DNA of 64,000 nt from Polaribacter sp. SA4-10. GTDB taxonomy: Bacteria > Bacteroidota > Bacteroidia > Flavobacteriales > Flavobacteriaceae. Below the pieces are notes generated by a model. It saw only the letters and a list, made by a program, of their open reading frames with translations. It made no database searches and was not told the DNA's origin. Location: assembly GCF_002163835.1 (NCBI RefSeq), contig NZ_CP019331.1, positions 620,001 to 684,000 on the forward strand, given 5' to 3'. How positions within the stretch are numbered: the stretch's first letter is position 1; every line of letters starts with the position of its first letter. The position numbers were made by a program, and so were the translations under genes. Shown here piece by piece: positions 18,502 through 27,016 of this stretch.

Positions 18502-18853
18502 TTGTATTTTTTTAAAATGTTTATAATTAAATAACCATTCCTGTTCTACCTTTATCCTTTCGAAAGTTTCGAAAATTCAGCGTGGGAAAGAAATCATCCT
18601 CGTAGTTTTACAAAAGTAGTAAAATAATAACGTGAAATAAAAATTATTTGAGCATTCCCTAAAAAAAAGGAGTGCTTTACACTATCCCTTTTTTTGGTTT
18701 TATGATTGCACAGAAAGTATTTTTACTTTCTGTGGTAATCTCATTAATAAAAGAGAGATTGCTTTGTTACTGACCCTGACAGCCCAATTTTTTAAAAAAA
18801 AGATACCGTTTCAATCGCTAATGCGCACAGGAAACCCCAAAATACATTTTTAA
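18502..18853. other. Gene-free stretch with two stable hairpins
   Basis: No coding frame is convincing here. Two hairpins follow each other: CACAGAAAGTA (18709-18719) with TACTTTCTGTG (18724-18734), a perfect 11-base stem with a TTTT loop, and AATCTC (18737-18742) with GAGATT (18755-18760). Neither is followed by a T-run on the plus strand. It may be a structured RNA or the debris of a mobile element. Confidence 0.4.
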
Positions 18854-19042
18854 TTACTCTTTTTTTGCAGATAAAAAAACGAATAACGGTAACCTTTTTA
18901 TTTCTCCTAACAAAGCACTTTTATCCATTTGCATCCAAGCAACTATTTTTAACATACGAACAGCTAAAAAGAAGAGGATACTTCCTACACTCCATGTAAT
19001 TAACTCTTTTGTGATTTCTACTTTAAAAAACTGAATGATGCC
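18854..19042 (-). pseudogene. Membrane-protein remnant
   Basis: Between an in-frame TAG (19043-19045) and a TAA (18854-18856) on the minus strand, 62 codons read like a real protein: GIIQFFKVEITKELITW, a transmembrane helix SVGSILFFLAVRMLKIVAW, and a basic tail ending LPLFVFLSAKKE. There is no ATG near its beginning, only an internal ATG in the helix, so it is best seen as the C-terminal fragment of a decayed small membrane-protein gene. Confidence 0.4.
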
Positions 19043-19222
19043 CTAAATAAAAAGGTTTAATTTTCTTTTAAAAAAAAAATAATATTCAAAACTAGCACAA
19101 TTAACAACTTATTTTACAGCAACTTACAGTCAATTAAACAAGTACTATAAATCACGAAAATAATAGTGAATATAAAATGTTTTTTGTATTTTAAAAAACA
19201 AAATATTATGTTATAGTTTCTG

Positions 19223-19230
19223 TAACTTTG
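19223..19230 (+). promoter_or_regulatory. Promoter -7 box of the lipocalin-like lipoprotein gene
   Basis: TAACTTTG matches TAnnTTTG exactly, 23 bases before the ATG at 19254. No well-spaced TTG is visible upstream. Confidence 0.55.
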
Positions 19231-19253
19231 CATTTAAAAACAATTTATAAGTT

Positions 19254-19730
19254 ATGAAAAAAACGGTATATATTCTCTTCTTTTTAACGGCCATAATTGG
19301 ATGCAAATCCACTTCGATAGTGAATACGAAATTAGACAATAAAAAAGAAAGAATGTTAAAAGGAAGTTTTACAATTACTTCTATAAACTTCCCTGGATCA
19401 GATTATTTAAAAGTAACTTCTTTTAATTTAGGTGATTCTAAATGCCTTATTGGAAGTGAATGGAGCTTTATTTCTAACAATAATAAAGGTGAAATGAAAA
19501 TGAACAATCCAGCTGCTACTTGTAAAGATTTTAGTTCACCAATTACTTGGTATATTAATAAAAATGGAAATTTTGTTTTAAAGTTTATCAATAATTACAA
19601 GGCTAAAGAAGTTAACAATGGTTTTGTTTTAGGCATCAACAATATAACAGAAACAAGTTTCGATTTAATTGATAAAATTAACGTTGCAGGAGAAACAAAA
19701 AATATTACCTACTCATTTAAAAGAAAATAA
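19254..19730 (+). CDS. Lipocalin-like lipoprotein
   Basis: A 158-residue lipoprotein: signal MKKTVYILFFLTAIIGC with the lipid-carrying Cys at 17. The mature part is a single beta-rich domain (LKGSFTITSINFPGSDYLKV, SEWSFISNNNKGEM, TSFDLIDKINVAGETKNITY), in the way of the Bacteroidota lipocalin-like lipoproteins. Two cysteines (residues about 64 and 90) may pair. It is 16 bases ahead of the OmpA-like gene and probably co-transcribed with it. Ligand unknown. Confidence 0.72.
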   Translation: MKKTVYILFFLTAIIGCKSTSIVNTKLDNKKERMLKGSFTITSINFPGSDYLKVTSFNLGDSKCLIGSEWSFISNNNKGEMKMNNPAATCKDFSSPITWYINKNGNFVLKFINNYKAKEVNNGFVLGINNITETSFDLIDKINVAGETKNITYSFKRK

Positions 19731-19746
19731 TCATAAAAAAAATACA

Positions 19747-20439
19747 ATGAAAAAAACAATAATTTATAGTTTATCTGTACTACTTATATCTACAAGTATT
19801 ATTTCTTGTGAAGCTGTTAAAAACGCAAGTAATACTCAAAAAGGTGCAAGTATTGGTACAGCTGCAGGAGCAATTTTAGGTGCTGTAATTGGTAATAATT
19901 TAGGAAATGGAAAAAATTCTGAATTAGGTGCCGTTTTAGGTGGAGTTATTGGTGGAGTCACTGGTGGAGTTATTGGTAACAAAATGGATAAACAAGCACG
20001 AGAAATTAAAGAAGCATTACCTGGTGCTGAAGTAGAAAGAGTTGGTGAAGGTATTATGTTAACTTTAGGTGAAAATGCGGTTCGATTTGACACTAATAAA
20101 GCTACTTTATCAGCAACTGCAAAAACAAATTTAGAAAAATTAATTCCTGTTCTTAATAATTATGAAAATACAAATATTGTTATTTACGGGTATACAGATA
20201 GCAGTGGTAGCGTTGAATATAACCAAGCACTTTCTGCAAAAAGAGCGAGTTCTGTAAAAAATTATTTAACTGATAAAGGAATAGACATTGCAAGAATTGA
20301 AACCAAAGGTTTAGGTGTAAATGACCCTATCGCTTCTAACGAAACAGCTGAAGGAAGAAGTAAAAATAGACGTGTAGAGTTTGCTATTGTAGCAAATGAA
20401 GAAATGGTAAAACAAGCTGAAAAAGAAGCCGGACAATAA
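19747..20439 (+). CDS. OmpA-family lipoprotein with glycine-zipper domain
   Basis: A 230-residue outer-membrane lipoprotein. Signal and lipobox: MKKTIIYSLSVLLISTSIIS then Cys 21. Residues about 32-80 form a glycine-zipper segment (GASIGTAAGAILGAVIGNN, LGGVIGGVTGGVIGNKMDK), and the C-terminal half is an OmpA-like peptidoglycan-binding domain (IVIYGYTDSSGSVEYNQALS, RIETKGLGVNDPIASNETAE, GRSKNRRVEFAI), with the Asp and Arg that bind diaminopimelate. It anchors the outer membrane to the wall. The ATG at 19747 is chosen because it starts the signal peptide; an upstream in-frame ATG (19669) lies inside the previous gene. Confidence 0.92.
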   Translation: MKKTIIYSLSVLLISTSIISCEAVKNASNTQKGASIGTAAGAILGAVIGNNLGNGKNSELGAVLGGVIGGVTGGVIGNKMDKQAREIKEALPGAEVERVGEGIMLTLGENAVRFDTNKATLSATAKTNLEKLIPVLNNYENTNIVIYGYTDSSGSVEYNQALSAKRASSVKNYLTDKGIDIARIETKGLGVNDPIASNETAEGRSKNRRVEFAIVANEEMVKQAEKEAGQ

Positions 20440-20457
20440 ATAAAATTATTACATTAT

Positions 20458-20489
20458 AAAAAAGACTACTCAAATGAGTAGTCTTTTTT
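20458..20489 (+). terminator. Terminator after the OmpA-like gene
   Basis: AAAAAAGACTACTCA (20458-20472) pairs with TGAGTAGTCTTTTTT (20475-20489). Confidence 0.88.
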
Positions 20490-20520
20490 GTTTCATCATA
20501 CCATATTTTGCCTAATTTTG
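20488..20520 (+). promoter_or_regulatory. Promoter of rlmD
   Basis: TTG at 20488-20490 (at the end of the preceding terminator), 22 bases, then TAATTTTG at 20513-20520, an exact TAnnTTTG. The start codon follows 20 bases later. Confidence 0.55.
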
Positions 20521-20540
20521 CAACTCATAAACAATTAAGA

Positions 20541-21995
20541 ATGCCACGTAGAGAACGAAATAAATTTGTAAAGAAGAATCAGGTTTTAGAATTAAAAATT
20601 GAGGATTACGCTTTTGGAGGAAAAGGAATTGCAAGAATTAAGTCTGAAGAAGGTAGTTTTGTAATCTTTGTTCCTAATACGTTACCTGGACAATTAGTGA
20701 AGGCTCAAATTAATAAATCGAGTAAAAACTATGCGGAAGCTAAATTAATTGATGTTTTAGAACCGTCTGAAGATGAAGTTGAAGTTCCTTTTCAAGATAT
20801 TCCTGGAGCACCTTACATTCAATTACCTGTAGATTTACAACATAAATATAAAAAAGAGAGCACTTTATCACTTTTCAAAAGAATTGGTAAAGTTGAAAAT
20901 ATAGATGATTTATTTGATGAATTAATCGCTTCTCCAAACGTTTTTCATTATAGAAATAAAATGGAATATGGATTTTCTGCAATTGGTTATGACAGAGTAA
21001 ACAAAACCGATAAAGATGAATTTACCTTAGGTTTTAAAAGACGTGGCGTTTGGTGGATGGGAGATAATTTAGAGAAAGATTCTGGTTTGTTTGATAAACA
21101 AATGGAAGACAATCTAAAAAATATTAGACAATACTGTATAGATACTGGTTTAGCACCTTGGCATGGTCCTAAAAAAGAAGGTTTTTTCAGGTACTTTGTT
21201 GTAAGAAAATCATACAAAACAGATGAGCTTTTATTTAATCTAGTAACAACATCACCAGAATTAGATAGGTTTGATTTACAAAAATTTGCAAACTATTTAG
21301 TTGAATTATTTGGAGATAGAGTTGCAGGATTATTGCATACGATTAATGATGAAACTGGAGATAGAACAATTGCGACTTCTGGAAGTATTGATTTAATTTA
21401 TGGAAAAGACAAAATTGTTGAAGAACTTTTAGGTTTAAACTTTGAAATTAGTATGAAAAGCTTCTTTCAAACAAACCCTAAATGTGCAGAAAAATTATAT
21501 AATAAAGTTGTAGAATATGTTTTAGAAGACAAATCTAAAGTAGACAATACGGTGGTTATGGATTTATTCTGTGGAACAGGTACTATTGGTCAAATTGTTG
21601 CTTCTAGAAGTGAAAACGTAAAAATAGTAGGTGTAGATATTGTGGCTTCTGCAGTAAAAGATGCTGAGAAAAATGCAAAAAGAAACAACATAGAAGGTTT
21701 ACAATTTTATGCTGCAGATGTTGGTAAATTCTTAACAGCACATCCACAATATAAAGACAAAATAAAAACCATTATTTTAGATCCTGCAAGAGCAGGAATT
21801 GCACCAAAAACCTTGCAAAAAATTATCGATTTAAATGCAGACAGAATGGTGTATGTTTCTTGTAACCCTGCAACACAAGCAAGAGATACAGAATTGTTAG
21901 CTGAAGCTGGTTATGCTATTAAAAAGATTAGTTTGGTAGATCAATTTCCTCATACTTCTCATATTGAGACGGTGGTTTTGTTTGAGAAAAGTTAA
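20541..21995 (+). CDS. rlmD: 23S rRNA (uracil-5-)-methyltransferase, RlmD/RumA type
   Basis: Methylates a uridine of 23S rRNA with S-adenosylmethionine. An N-terminal TRAM domain (KIEDYAFGGKGIARI, VFVPNTLPGQLVKAQI) is followed by the methyltransferase half with MDLFCGTGTIGQIVAS (SAM site), LDPARAGIAPKTLQ, and the catalytic cysteine in MVYVSCNPATQARDTELL. The ATG at 20541 (MPRRERNKF) is favoured: it lies just after the promoter box, whereas an earlier ATG at 20508 would start before the -7 box. The length is 484 residues. I do not see the four-cysteine iron-sulfur motif of E. coli RlmD in the expected region, so the exact target base (U1939 or U747) is not certain. Confidence 0.87.
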   Translation: MPRRERNKFVKKNQVLELKIEDYAFGGKGIARIKSEEGSFVIFVPNTLPGQLVKAQINKSSKNYAEAKLIDVLEPSEDEVEVPFQDIPGAPYIQLPVDLQHKYKKESTLSLFKRIGKVENIDDLFDELIASPNVFHYRNKMEYGFSAIGYDRVNKTDKDEFTLGFKRRGVWWMGDNLEKDSGLFDKQMEDNLKNIRQYCIDTGLAPWHGPKKEGFFRYFVVRKSYKTDELLFNLVTTSPELDRFDLQKFANYLVELFGDRVAGLLHTINDETGDRTIATSGSIDLIYGKDKIVEELLGLNFEISMKSFFQTNPKCAEKLYNKVVEYVLEDKSKVDNTVVMDLFCGTGTIGQIVASRSENVKIVGVDIVASAVKDAEKNAKRNNIEGLQFYAADVGKFLTAHPQYKDKIKTIILDPARAGIAPKTLQKIIDLNADRMVYVSCNPATQARDTELLAEAGYAIKKISLVDQFPHTSHIETVVLFEKS

Positions 21996-22032
21996 AAAGG
22001 AATTTAGATATTGGTTTTAATATATTTACGAT

Positions 22033-22278
22033 ATGATTAAAAGAATTTTAGGAGTTATTTTTATTATTATATCTTTTATTTTTTGTCTTGGCTTCTTACA
22101 ACAATTAACAGAAATTATAGGTGCATTCACATCTGATAGTTTTGGTTATTTAATTGGCTATACTATTGGATCCTTTATCTCTTTAGTAATTGCACTAATT
22201 TTTTTTAAATTAGGGTTGAAGTTATTAAAGAATACGCCTAAAGATTTAGAAGTTATAGATCAAATTGAAGAGAATTAA
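22033..22278 (+). CDS. Small two-to-three-helix membrane protein, unknown
   Basis: An 81-residue protein: MIKRILGVIFIIISFIFCLG (first helix), a polar turn (TEIIGAFTSDSFG), a second long helix (YTIGSFISLVIALIFFKLGL), and an acidic tail (DLEVIDQIEEN). It lies 37 bases after rlmD and 34 before the pterin dehydratase, so it is probably in the same transcript. I do not recognise a family. Confidence 0.6.
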   Translation: MIKRILGVIFIIISFIFCLGFLQQLTEIIGAFTSDSFGYLIGYTIGSFISLVIALIFFKLGLKLLKNTPKDLEVIDQIEEN

Positions 22279-22312
22279 AAATATATTTAATAATTTGTTA
22301 AAAAAAATTAAG

Positions 22313-22603
22313 ATGAAAAAACTTACAGATTTCGAAATAAATAAAAAATTAGAAAATTTAACAGATTGGGATTATTATGATGACGCGCTTCATACAGATT
22401 TTGAGTTTGATAATTTTAAAGATTGTATGTCTGCAATGAATAGAATTGCTTTTGAATGTGAGGCTTTAAACCATCATCCAGAATGGACAAATAACTATAA
22501 TACATTAGATATTTCATTAACAACTCATGACGCTGAAGGTGTCACAGAATTAGATTTTAAATTAGCAGAAGCTATTAATATTATTGTAGAAGTTGAAGAG
22601 TAA
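22313..22603 (+). CDS. phhB: Pterin-4a-carbinolamine dehydratase
   Basis: Dehydrates 4a-hydroxytetrahydropterin, recycling the cofactor of aromatic amino acid hydroxylases. The 96-residue protein has the active-site motif ALNHHPEWTNNYNTLDISLT (His-His-Pro-x-Trp) and the family end GVTELDFKLAEAINII. The ATG at 22313 is chosen because the family starts close to KLTDFEINKKL; an in-frame ATG upstream at 22265 would overlap the previous gene. A phenylalanine hydroxylase gene is not in the window. Confidence 0.9.
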   Translation: MKKLTDFEINKKLENLTDWDYYDDALHTDFEFDNFKDCMSAMNRIAFECEALNHHPEWTNNYNTLDISLTTHDAEGVTELDFKLAEAINIIVEVEE

Positions 22604-22610
22604 TCTATTT

Positions 22611-23069
22611 ATGAAAAAAACAATATTATCTCTTTTATTCTTAATCATCGTTATTTCCGCTTGCGAAAAAGATGATTTTTGTCTTAAAAATCCTGTAACA
22701 CCAAGTTTAGTTATCAATTTTTATGATGATACAAACAAAGAAACTTTAAAAAATGTTAGAGAATTATATGTTTGGGCAGAAGGAAAAACAGACAGTATTT
22801 ATATAAACCAGACTATAAACTCGATTACTATACCTTTAAATAGTCTTGCCACAGAAATTGTCTATAATTTTTCAAAAGAAAATGTTGTAAATCAGTTTAC
22901 CATTAACTACACCACAGAAGAAGAATATGTATCTAGATCTTGTGGTTATAAAGTTAATTTTAATGAAGTTACTTTTTCATCAGATACTACTTGGATTATA
23001 AGTTTTACACCAGAAACATTAACAACAATAGAAAACCAAACTGAAGCTCATGTACAAATATTTCATTAG
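22611..23069 (+). CDS. DUF6452-like lipoprotein
   Basis: A 152-residue lipoprotein with signal MKKTILSLLFLIIVISAC (Cys 18). The mature part is beta-rich and has conserved pieces (TPSLVINFYDD, EEYVSRSCGYKVNFNEV). In flavobacteria a gene of this family usually sits between an rlmD-like and a DUF6048 gene, and that order is kept here. Seven bases separate it from phhB and it overlaps the next gene by 20 bases. Function unknown. Confidence 0.75.
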   Translation: MKKTILSLLFLIIVISACEKDDFCLKNPVTPSLVINFYDDTNKETLKNVRELYVWAEGKTDSIYINQTINSITIPLNSLATEIVYNFSKENVVNQFTINYTTEEEYVSRSCGYKVNFNEVTFSSDTTWIISFTPETLTTIENQTEAHVQIFH

Positions 23070-23754
23070 TTTTTCACTTCTTTTTGTTTTTGTTGATGGG
23101 TTTTCTCAAGACAAAAAATCTGAAGTAAAAGAAACCGAAAAAGACACAATAGTATATAAATCTGCTTACGGATTTCGTTTAGGAATGGATATCAGCAAAC
23201 CCATAAAAGCACTATTTGATGCTTCTTATAGTGGTTTTGAAATTGTTGGAGACTATAGGGTAAATAAACGTTTTTTTATCGCAGCAGAAGTTGGTTTTGA
23301 AGAAAACACAACAAAAGAAGATTACACAAACTCAACAGTAAAAGGAAGTTACGCAAGAATTGGTTTCAACTTTAATGCGTATGAGAATTGGTTAGATATG
23401 AATAATGAAATAATTGCAGGTTATAGATATGGGTTTAGTCTTTTTGATCAAACATTAAATAGTTACACACCCAATGTAAATAGCCTCTATTTTCCAGCAA
23501 ATACAATTACAGTTCCACAAACAGCAACTAGCTTAAATGCACATTGGTCTGAATTTGTATTTGGTTTAAAAGTAGAAACCCTCAATAATTTATTTGTAAG
23601 CTTTAGTGTTTCTTATAAAATACTAATGAGTGTAAAAGACCCTGAAAACTTTAAAACACTCTATGCACCTGGGTTTAATAGAATATTTGAAAGTAACACT
23701 GGTTTTGGTTTCAATTATACACTTACCTATTTAATTCCTTTTGTTAATAAATAA
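23050..23754 (+). CDS. DUF6048-like outer-membrane barrel protein
   Basis: A 234-residue protein with signal peptide MYKYFISFSLLFVFVDGFSQ and a mature beta-barrel of about eight to ten strands (YGFRLGMDISKPIKALF, VNKRFFIAAEVGFEENTT, GSYARIGFNFNAYENW, FGFNYTLTYLIPF). It overlaps the end of the DUF6452-like gene, so the lipoprotein and barrel are translationally coupled and likely act together in the outer membrane. The role is unknown. Confidence 0.75.
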   Translation: MYKYFISFSLLFVFVDGFSQDKKSEVKETEKDTIVYKSAYGFRLGMDISKPIKALFDASYSGFEIVGDYRVNKRFFIAAEVGFEENTTKEDYTNSTVKGSYARIGFNFNAYENWLDMNNEIIAGYRYGFSLFDQTLNSYTPNVNSLYFPANTITVPQTATSLNAHWSEFVFGLKVETLNNLFVSFSVSYKILMSVKDPENFKTLYAPGFNRIFESNTGFGFNYTLTYLIPFVNK

Positions 23755-23768
23755 AAGACGATTCCTCT

Positions 23769-23796
23769 TTGATTTTAGCCATTTTTAGTAACTTTA
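23769..23796 (+). promoter_or_regulatory. Promoter of the 2OG-Fe oxygenase gene
   Basis: TTG at 23769-23771, 17 bases, then TAACTTTA at 23789-23796 (one mismatch to TAnnTTTG), 28 bases before the start. Confidence 0.45.
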
Positions 23797-23824
23797 GCCC
23801 TCGTTTTATTAAAACTTACAGAAT

Positions 23825-24772
23825 ATGAATAAAATACCTAGTGTAAATTTAGCCGACTTTTTATCAAGTGATAAAAATAGAAAACAAAAATTTATAGATG
23901 AAATTGGTCATGCATACGAAAACATTGGTTTTGTAGCTTTAAAAGGTCATTTTTTAGATGATAAACTTGTTGAAGATTTATATTCAGAAATTAAAAACTT
24001 CTTTGACTTACCCGTAGAAGTTAAAGAAAACTATGAAATTCCAGGAATTGGAGGTCAAAGAGGTTATGTTTCTTTTGGTAAAGAATCTGCAAAAGGTAAA
24101 AAAGAAGGAGATTTAAAAGAATTCTGGCATTTTGGACAATATGTAGGTGCAGATTCAAAATACGCAAAAGAATATCCAGAAAACGTTACTGTAAACGAAT
24201 TAGCCAAGTTTAATGCAGTTGGTAAAGAAACGTACCAAATGTTAGAAAAAACAGCTAAATATGTATTGCGTTCTTTAGCATTGCATTTAGGTTTAGAAGA
24301 AACGTATTTTGATAATTACATCAAAAACGGGAACAGTATTTTACGTCCTATTCACTACCCACCAATACAAACAGAACCTAAAGGAGCAGAAAGAGCTGCA
24401 GCGCATGGAGACATTAATTTAATTACTTTATTAATGGGAGCGCAAGGAAAAGGTTTGCAGGTTAAAAATCATAAAGGAGAATGGATTGATGCCGTTGCAG
24501 AACCAAATGAATTGATGATTAATGTTGGAGATATGTTATCACGCCATAGTAATAACAAACTAAAATCTACAATTCACAGAGTAACAAATCCACCAAAAGA
24601 AATGTGGGGAACTTCTCGTTATTCAATTCCTTTCTTTATGCATCCTATTTCAGAAATGAAGCTTGATGTTTTAGAAAACTGCATCGATGCAGAGCATCCA
24701 AAACAATTTGAAGATATTACTGCTGGTGAATTTTTAGATCAACGTTTAAAAGAATTAGGACTTAAAAAATAA
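23825..24772 (+). CDS. Isopenicillin N synthase-family 2-oxoglutarate/Fe(II) dioxygenase
   Basis: A 315-residue soluble oxygenase. N-terminal non-heme dioxygenase domain (IPSVNLADFLSSDKN, GHAYENIGFVALKGHFLDD) and C-terminal Fe(II)/2OG domain with the iron ligands in AAHGDINLITLLMGAQG (HxD) and HSNNKLKSTIHRV (distal His), and the 2OG-binding RYSIPFF (RxS). The substrate cannot be deduced; bacterial relatives are usually of unknown substrate and not antibiotic enzymes. It is alone on its promoter, with a SUI1 gene 55 bases downstream. Confidence 0.87.
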   Translation: MNKIPSVNLADFLSSDKNRKQKFIDEIGHAYENIGFVALKGHFLDDKLVEDLYSEIKNFFDLPVEVKENYEIPGIGGQRGYVSFGKESAKGKKEGDLKEFWHFGQYVGADSKYAKEYPENVTVNELAKFNAVGKETYQMLEKTAKYVLRSLALHLGLEETYFDNYIKNGNSILRPIHYPPIQTEPKGAERAAAHGDINLITLLMGAQGKGLQVKNHKGEWIDAVAEPNELMINVGDMLSRHSNNKLKSTIHRVTNPPKEMWGTSRYSIPFFMHPISEMKLDVLENCIDAEHPKQFEDITAGEFLDQRLKELGLKK

Positions 24773-24827
24773 TATTTAGTTAAACAATTGGCTGTAACAA
24801 GCCGACTGAATACTGTATACTAGAAAA

Positions 24828-25151
24828 ATGGATTTCAAAGATCAATTAAAAAACTTATTTCCAGAACATGAAGAAACCGTTGAAGCTGTTCAAGAAAAAT
24901 CAACTATTTGGTTACAAGATGACCCAATAATTTGCAAATACGAAAAACGTAAAGGAAAGCCAATTACAATTTTAGAAGGATATACTGGCGCAACATCAGA
25001 TTTTAAAACCCTCGCAAAGGAAATTAAAACAAAACTGAGTGTTGGAGGTAGTTTTAAGGATGATAAAATTATTATACAAGGAGATTATAGAGATAAAATA
25101 ATGACGATGTTGAAAGCTAAAGGCTTTAAAGTGAAACGCGTGGGAGGATAA
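24828..25151 (+). CDS. SUI1/eIF1-like translation factor (YciH family)
   Basis: A 107-residue protein ending in the SUI1 fold: KRKGKPITILEGYTGATSDF, KTKLSVGGSFKDDKIIIQGD and YRDKIMTMLKAKGFKVKRVG. In eukaryotes and archaea the homologue helps select the start codon; the bacterial role is thought to be in initiation fidelity and stress. The N-terminal part (MDFKDQLKNLFPEHEE) is the Bacteroidota variant. It is not closely coupled to its neighbours. Confidence 0.9.
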   Translation: MDFKDQLKNLFPEHEETVEAVQEKSTIWLQDDPIICKYEKRKGKPITILEGYTGATSDFKTLAKEIKTKLSVGGSFKDDKIIIQGDYRDKIMTMLKAKGFKVKRVGG

Positions 25152-25200
25152 TTTGTATTCTTAATACAATAAAATAGTATACTAAACGTTTTTTAAAATT

Positions 25201-26145
25201 ATGAGCACTTCAATTTTACATATTACAAACGGAGATTCTACAACAAATTATCTTAAAAAGCTACACTTTTCGGGTGATTTTATAACATGGAGAGAAATGT
25301 TATGCGAAGGCCAAACAATTACAGATGTTGGTAGTGAAACTTTCTGGAAAAGTAGATTTAATTTCTTCAAAACATCCTATAAAGTCTCTAAGAAAAAATT
25401 TATAGATTATACTTTAAAAGAATACAGAAACCTTTGTAATAAAAAAGAAGCATCAGAAATTGTTTTATGGTTTGAGCATGATTTATTTTGTCAAATTAAT
25501 ATGCTTGCAGTTATAAGTTGGTTAAAACGTTATAGAAAAGGCTATCATATTTCATTAGTTTGTAGCGGAAAAGTTCAAAAGTCTAAAGACTTATTAGGTC
25601 TTTCTCAGTTAAACCCAGAACAAATAAATAATCATTTTAAAAATAGAATTGTATTAAATGAAGATGATATTGAGTATGCAGATTATATTTGGCAATTGTA
25701 TTGTTCAGAGAGTCCGCTTCGTTTAGAAACGGTAAATCAATTCAATCCAATGTCTCCATTTAAATATTTAGCTGCTGCTATAGAAGCTCATTTACAACGT
25801 TTTCCTTCCATAAAAAATGGTCTAAACAATGTAGAAAATACTATTTTAACAACAGTACAAAAAAATAAATTAACATCTAAAGACCAACTTGTTAACCAAC
25901 TTTTAAGAGATCAAAAAAATTTAGGTTTTGGAGATTTACAATATGAAAATAAAATTGATAGTTTACAAAATTTATTTTCTTCATTTAACCCTGTAAAACT
26001 CTCTAAAAATGGAAAACAAGTTTTAGAGAATCAAATTAATTTTTACGGACAATTACGTAATGATATTTCTTATCTTGGAGGCTCAAAAAAATACAGTTTT
26101 TTGTATAATGATGAATCCAAAAAATTGTTACAAATAACATCTTAA
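25201..26145 (+). CDS. DUF1835 domain protein
   Basis: A 314-residue soluble protein. The N-terminal half is the DUF1835 region (LHITNGDSTTNYLKKLHFSG, FITWREMLCEGQTITDVGSE, ASEIVLWFEHDLFCQINMLA). The C-terminal half is helical, with repeated Asn/Gln (PFKYLAAAIEAHLQRFPS). Families of this kind have unknown function. One base separates it from the next gene, so it is the first member of a four-gene unit (25201-28036). Confidence 0.8.
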   Translation: MSTSILHITNGDSTTNYLKKLHFSGDFITWREMLCEGQTITDVGSETFWKSRFNFFKTSYKVSKKKFIDYTLKEYRNLCNKKEASEIVLWFEHDLFCQINMLAVISWLKRYRKGYHISLVCSGKVQKSKDLLGLSQLNPEQINNHFKNRIVLNEDDIEYADYIWQLYCSESPLRLETVNQFNPMSPFKYLAAAIEAHLQRFPSIKNGLNNVENTILTTVQKNKLTSKDQLVNQLLRDQKNLGFGDLQYENKIDSLQNLFSSFNPVKLSKNGKQVLENQINFYGQLRNDISYLGGSKKYSFLYNDESKKLLQITS

Positions 26146-26146
26146 A

Positions 26147-27016
26147 ATGAGTATAAGAGAATCTGAATTAATCTTAAATCCAGATGGTAGTGTTTATCAT
26201 TTAAATTTAAGACCAGAAAATATTGCGACAGATATTATTTTTGTTGGCGATCAAGATCGAGTTAATAAAATCTCCAAACACTTTGATACAATAGAGTTTA
26301 CTACCCAAAAACGGGAGTTTAAAACAACAACCGGAACTTATAAAAACAAACGTTTTTCTGTAATTTCAACAGGAATTGGACCTGATAATATAGATATTGT
26401 ATTAAATGAGTTAGACGCACTTGTAAATATAGATTTAGAAACAAGAAAACCAAAAGAGCACTTAACTTCTTTAAATATTGTTAGAATAGGTACTTCTGGT
26501 TCTTTACAGGATGATATTCCTGTAGATTCTTTTGTAATTGGTTCTCATGGTTTAGATTTAAATGGGTTACTTCACTCCTATCAAGTTCATGAAATTTCTA
26601 ACCCAGAAGTAGAAAATGCTTTTGTAAAACACACCAACTGGAGTGAGAAAAAAGCATATCCAATACTAATTTCTAACAGTAAAGAATTAGAAAAAATCTT
26701 AAAATCTGATCAGACATTTCAAGGAATTACAGCAACTGCTGGAGGTTTTTATGGACCACAAGGAAGAGTTTTAAGATTAGCGTTGCAAGACAATAATTTA
26801 AATCACAAAATTGATACTTTCAAATTTAAAGAGTATAGAATAACGAACTTAGAAATGGAAACTTCTGCCATTTATGGTTTGTCTAAATTATTAGGTCATA
26901 ATGCGTGTTCTATAAATGCAATTATCGCGAATAGAGCAAATGGTATGTTTAGTAAAAACCCAGGTAACGTTGTTGCAGAATTAATTGAATATACATTAGA
27001 GAAATTAGTTGAGTAA
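26147..27016 (+). CDS. Nucleoside phosphorylase (uridine phosphorylase-like)
   Basis: A 289-residue enzyme of the purine/uridine phosphorylase family, splitting a nucleoside with phosphate. Motifs: IIFVGDQDRVNKISKHFD (phosphate end), VISTGIGPDNIDIVLNEL, IVRIGTSGSLQDDIPVDSFV, and TNLEMETSAIYGLSKLLGH with the Glu that holds ribose. It starts one base after the DUF1835 stop and its stop touches the next start, so the three genes are one coupled unit. Confidence 0.88.
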   Translation: MSIRESELILNPDGSVYHLNLRPENIATDIIFVGDQDRVNKISKHFDTIEFTTQKREFKTTTGTYKNKRFSVISTGIGPDNIDIVLNELDALVNIDLETRKPKEHLTSLNIVRIGTSGSLQDDIPVDSFVIGSHGLDLNGLLHSYQVHEISNPEVENAFVKHTNWSEKKAYPILISNSKELEKILKSDQTFQGITATAGGFYGPQGRVLRLALQDNNLNHKIDTFKFKEYRITNLEMETSAIYGLSKLLGHNACSINAIIANRANGMFSKNPGNVVAELIEYTLEKLVE

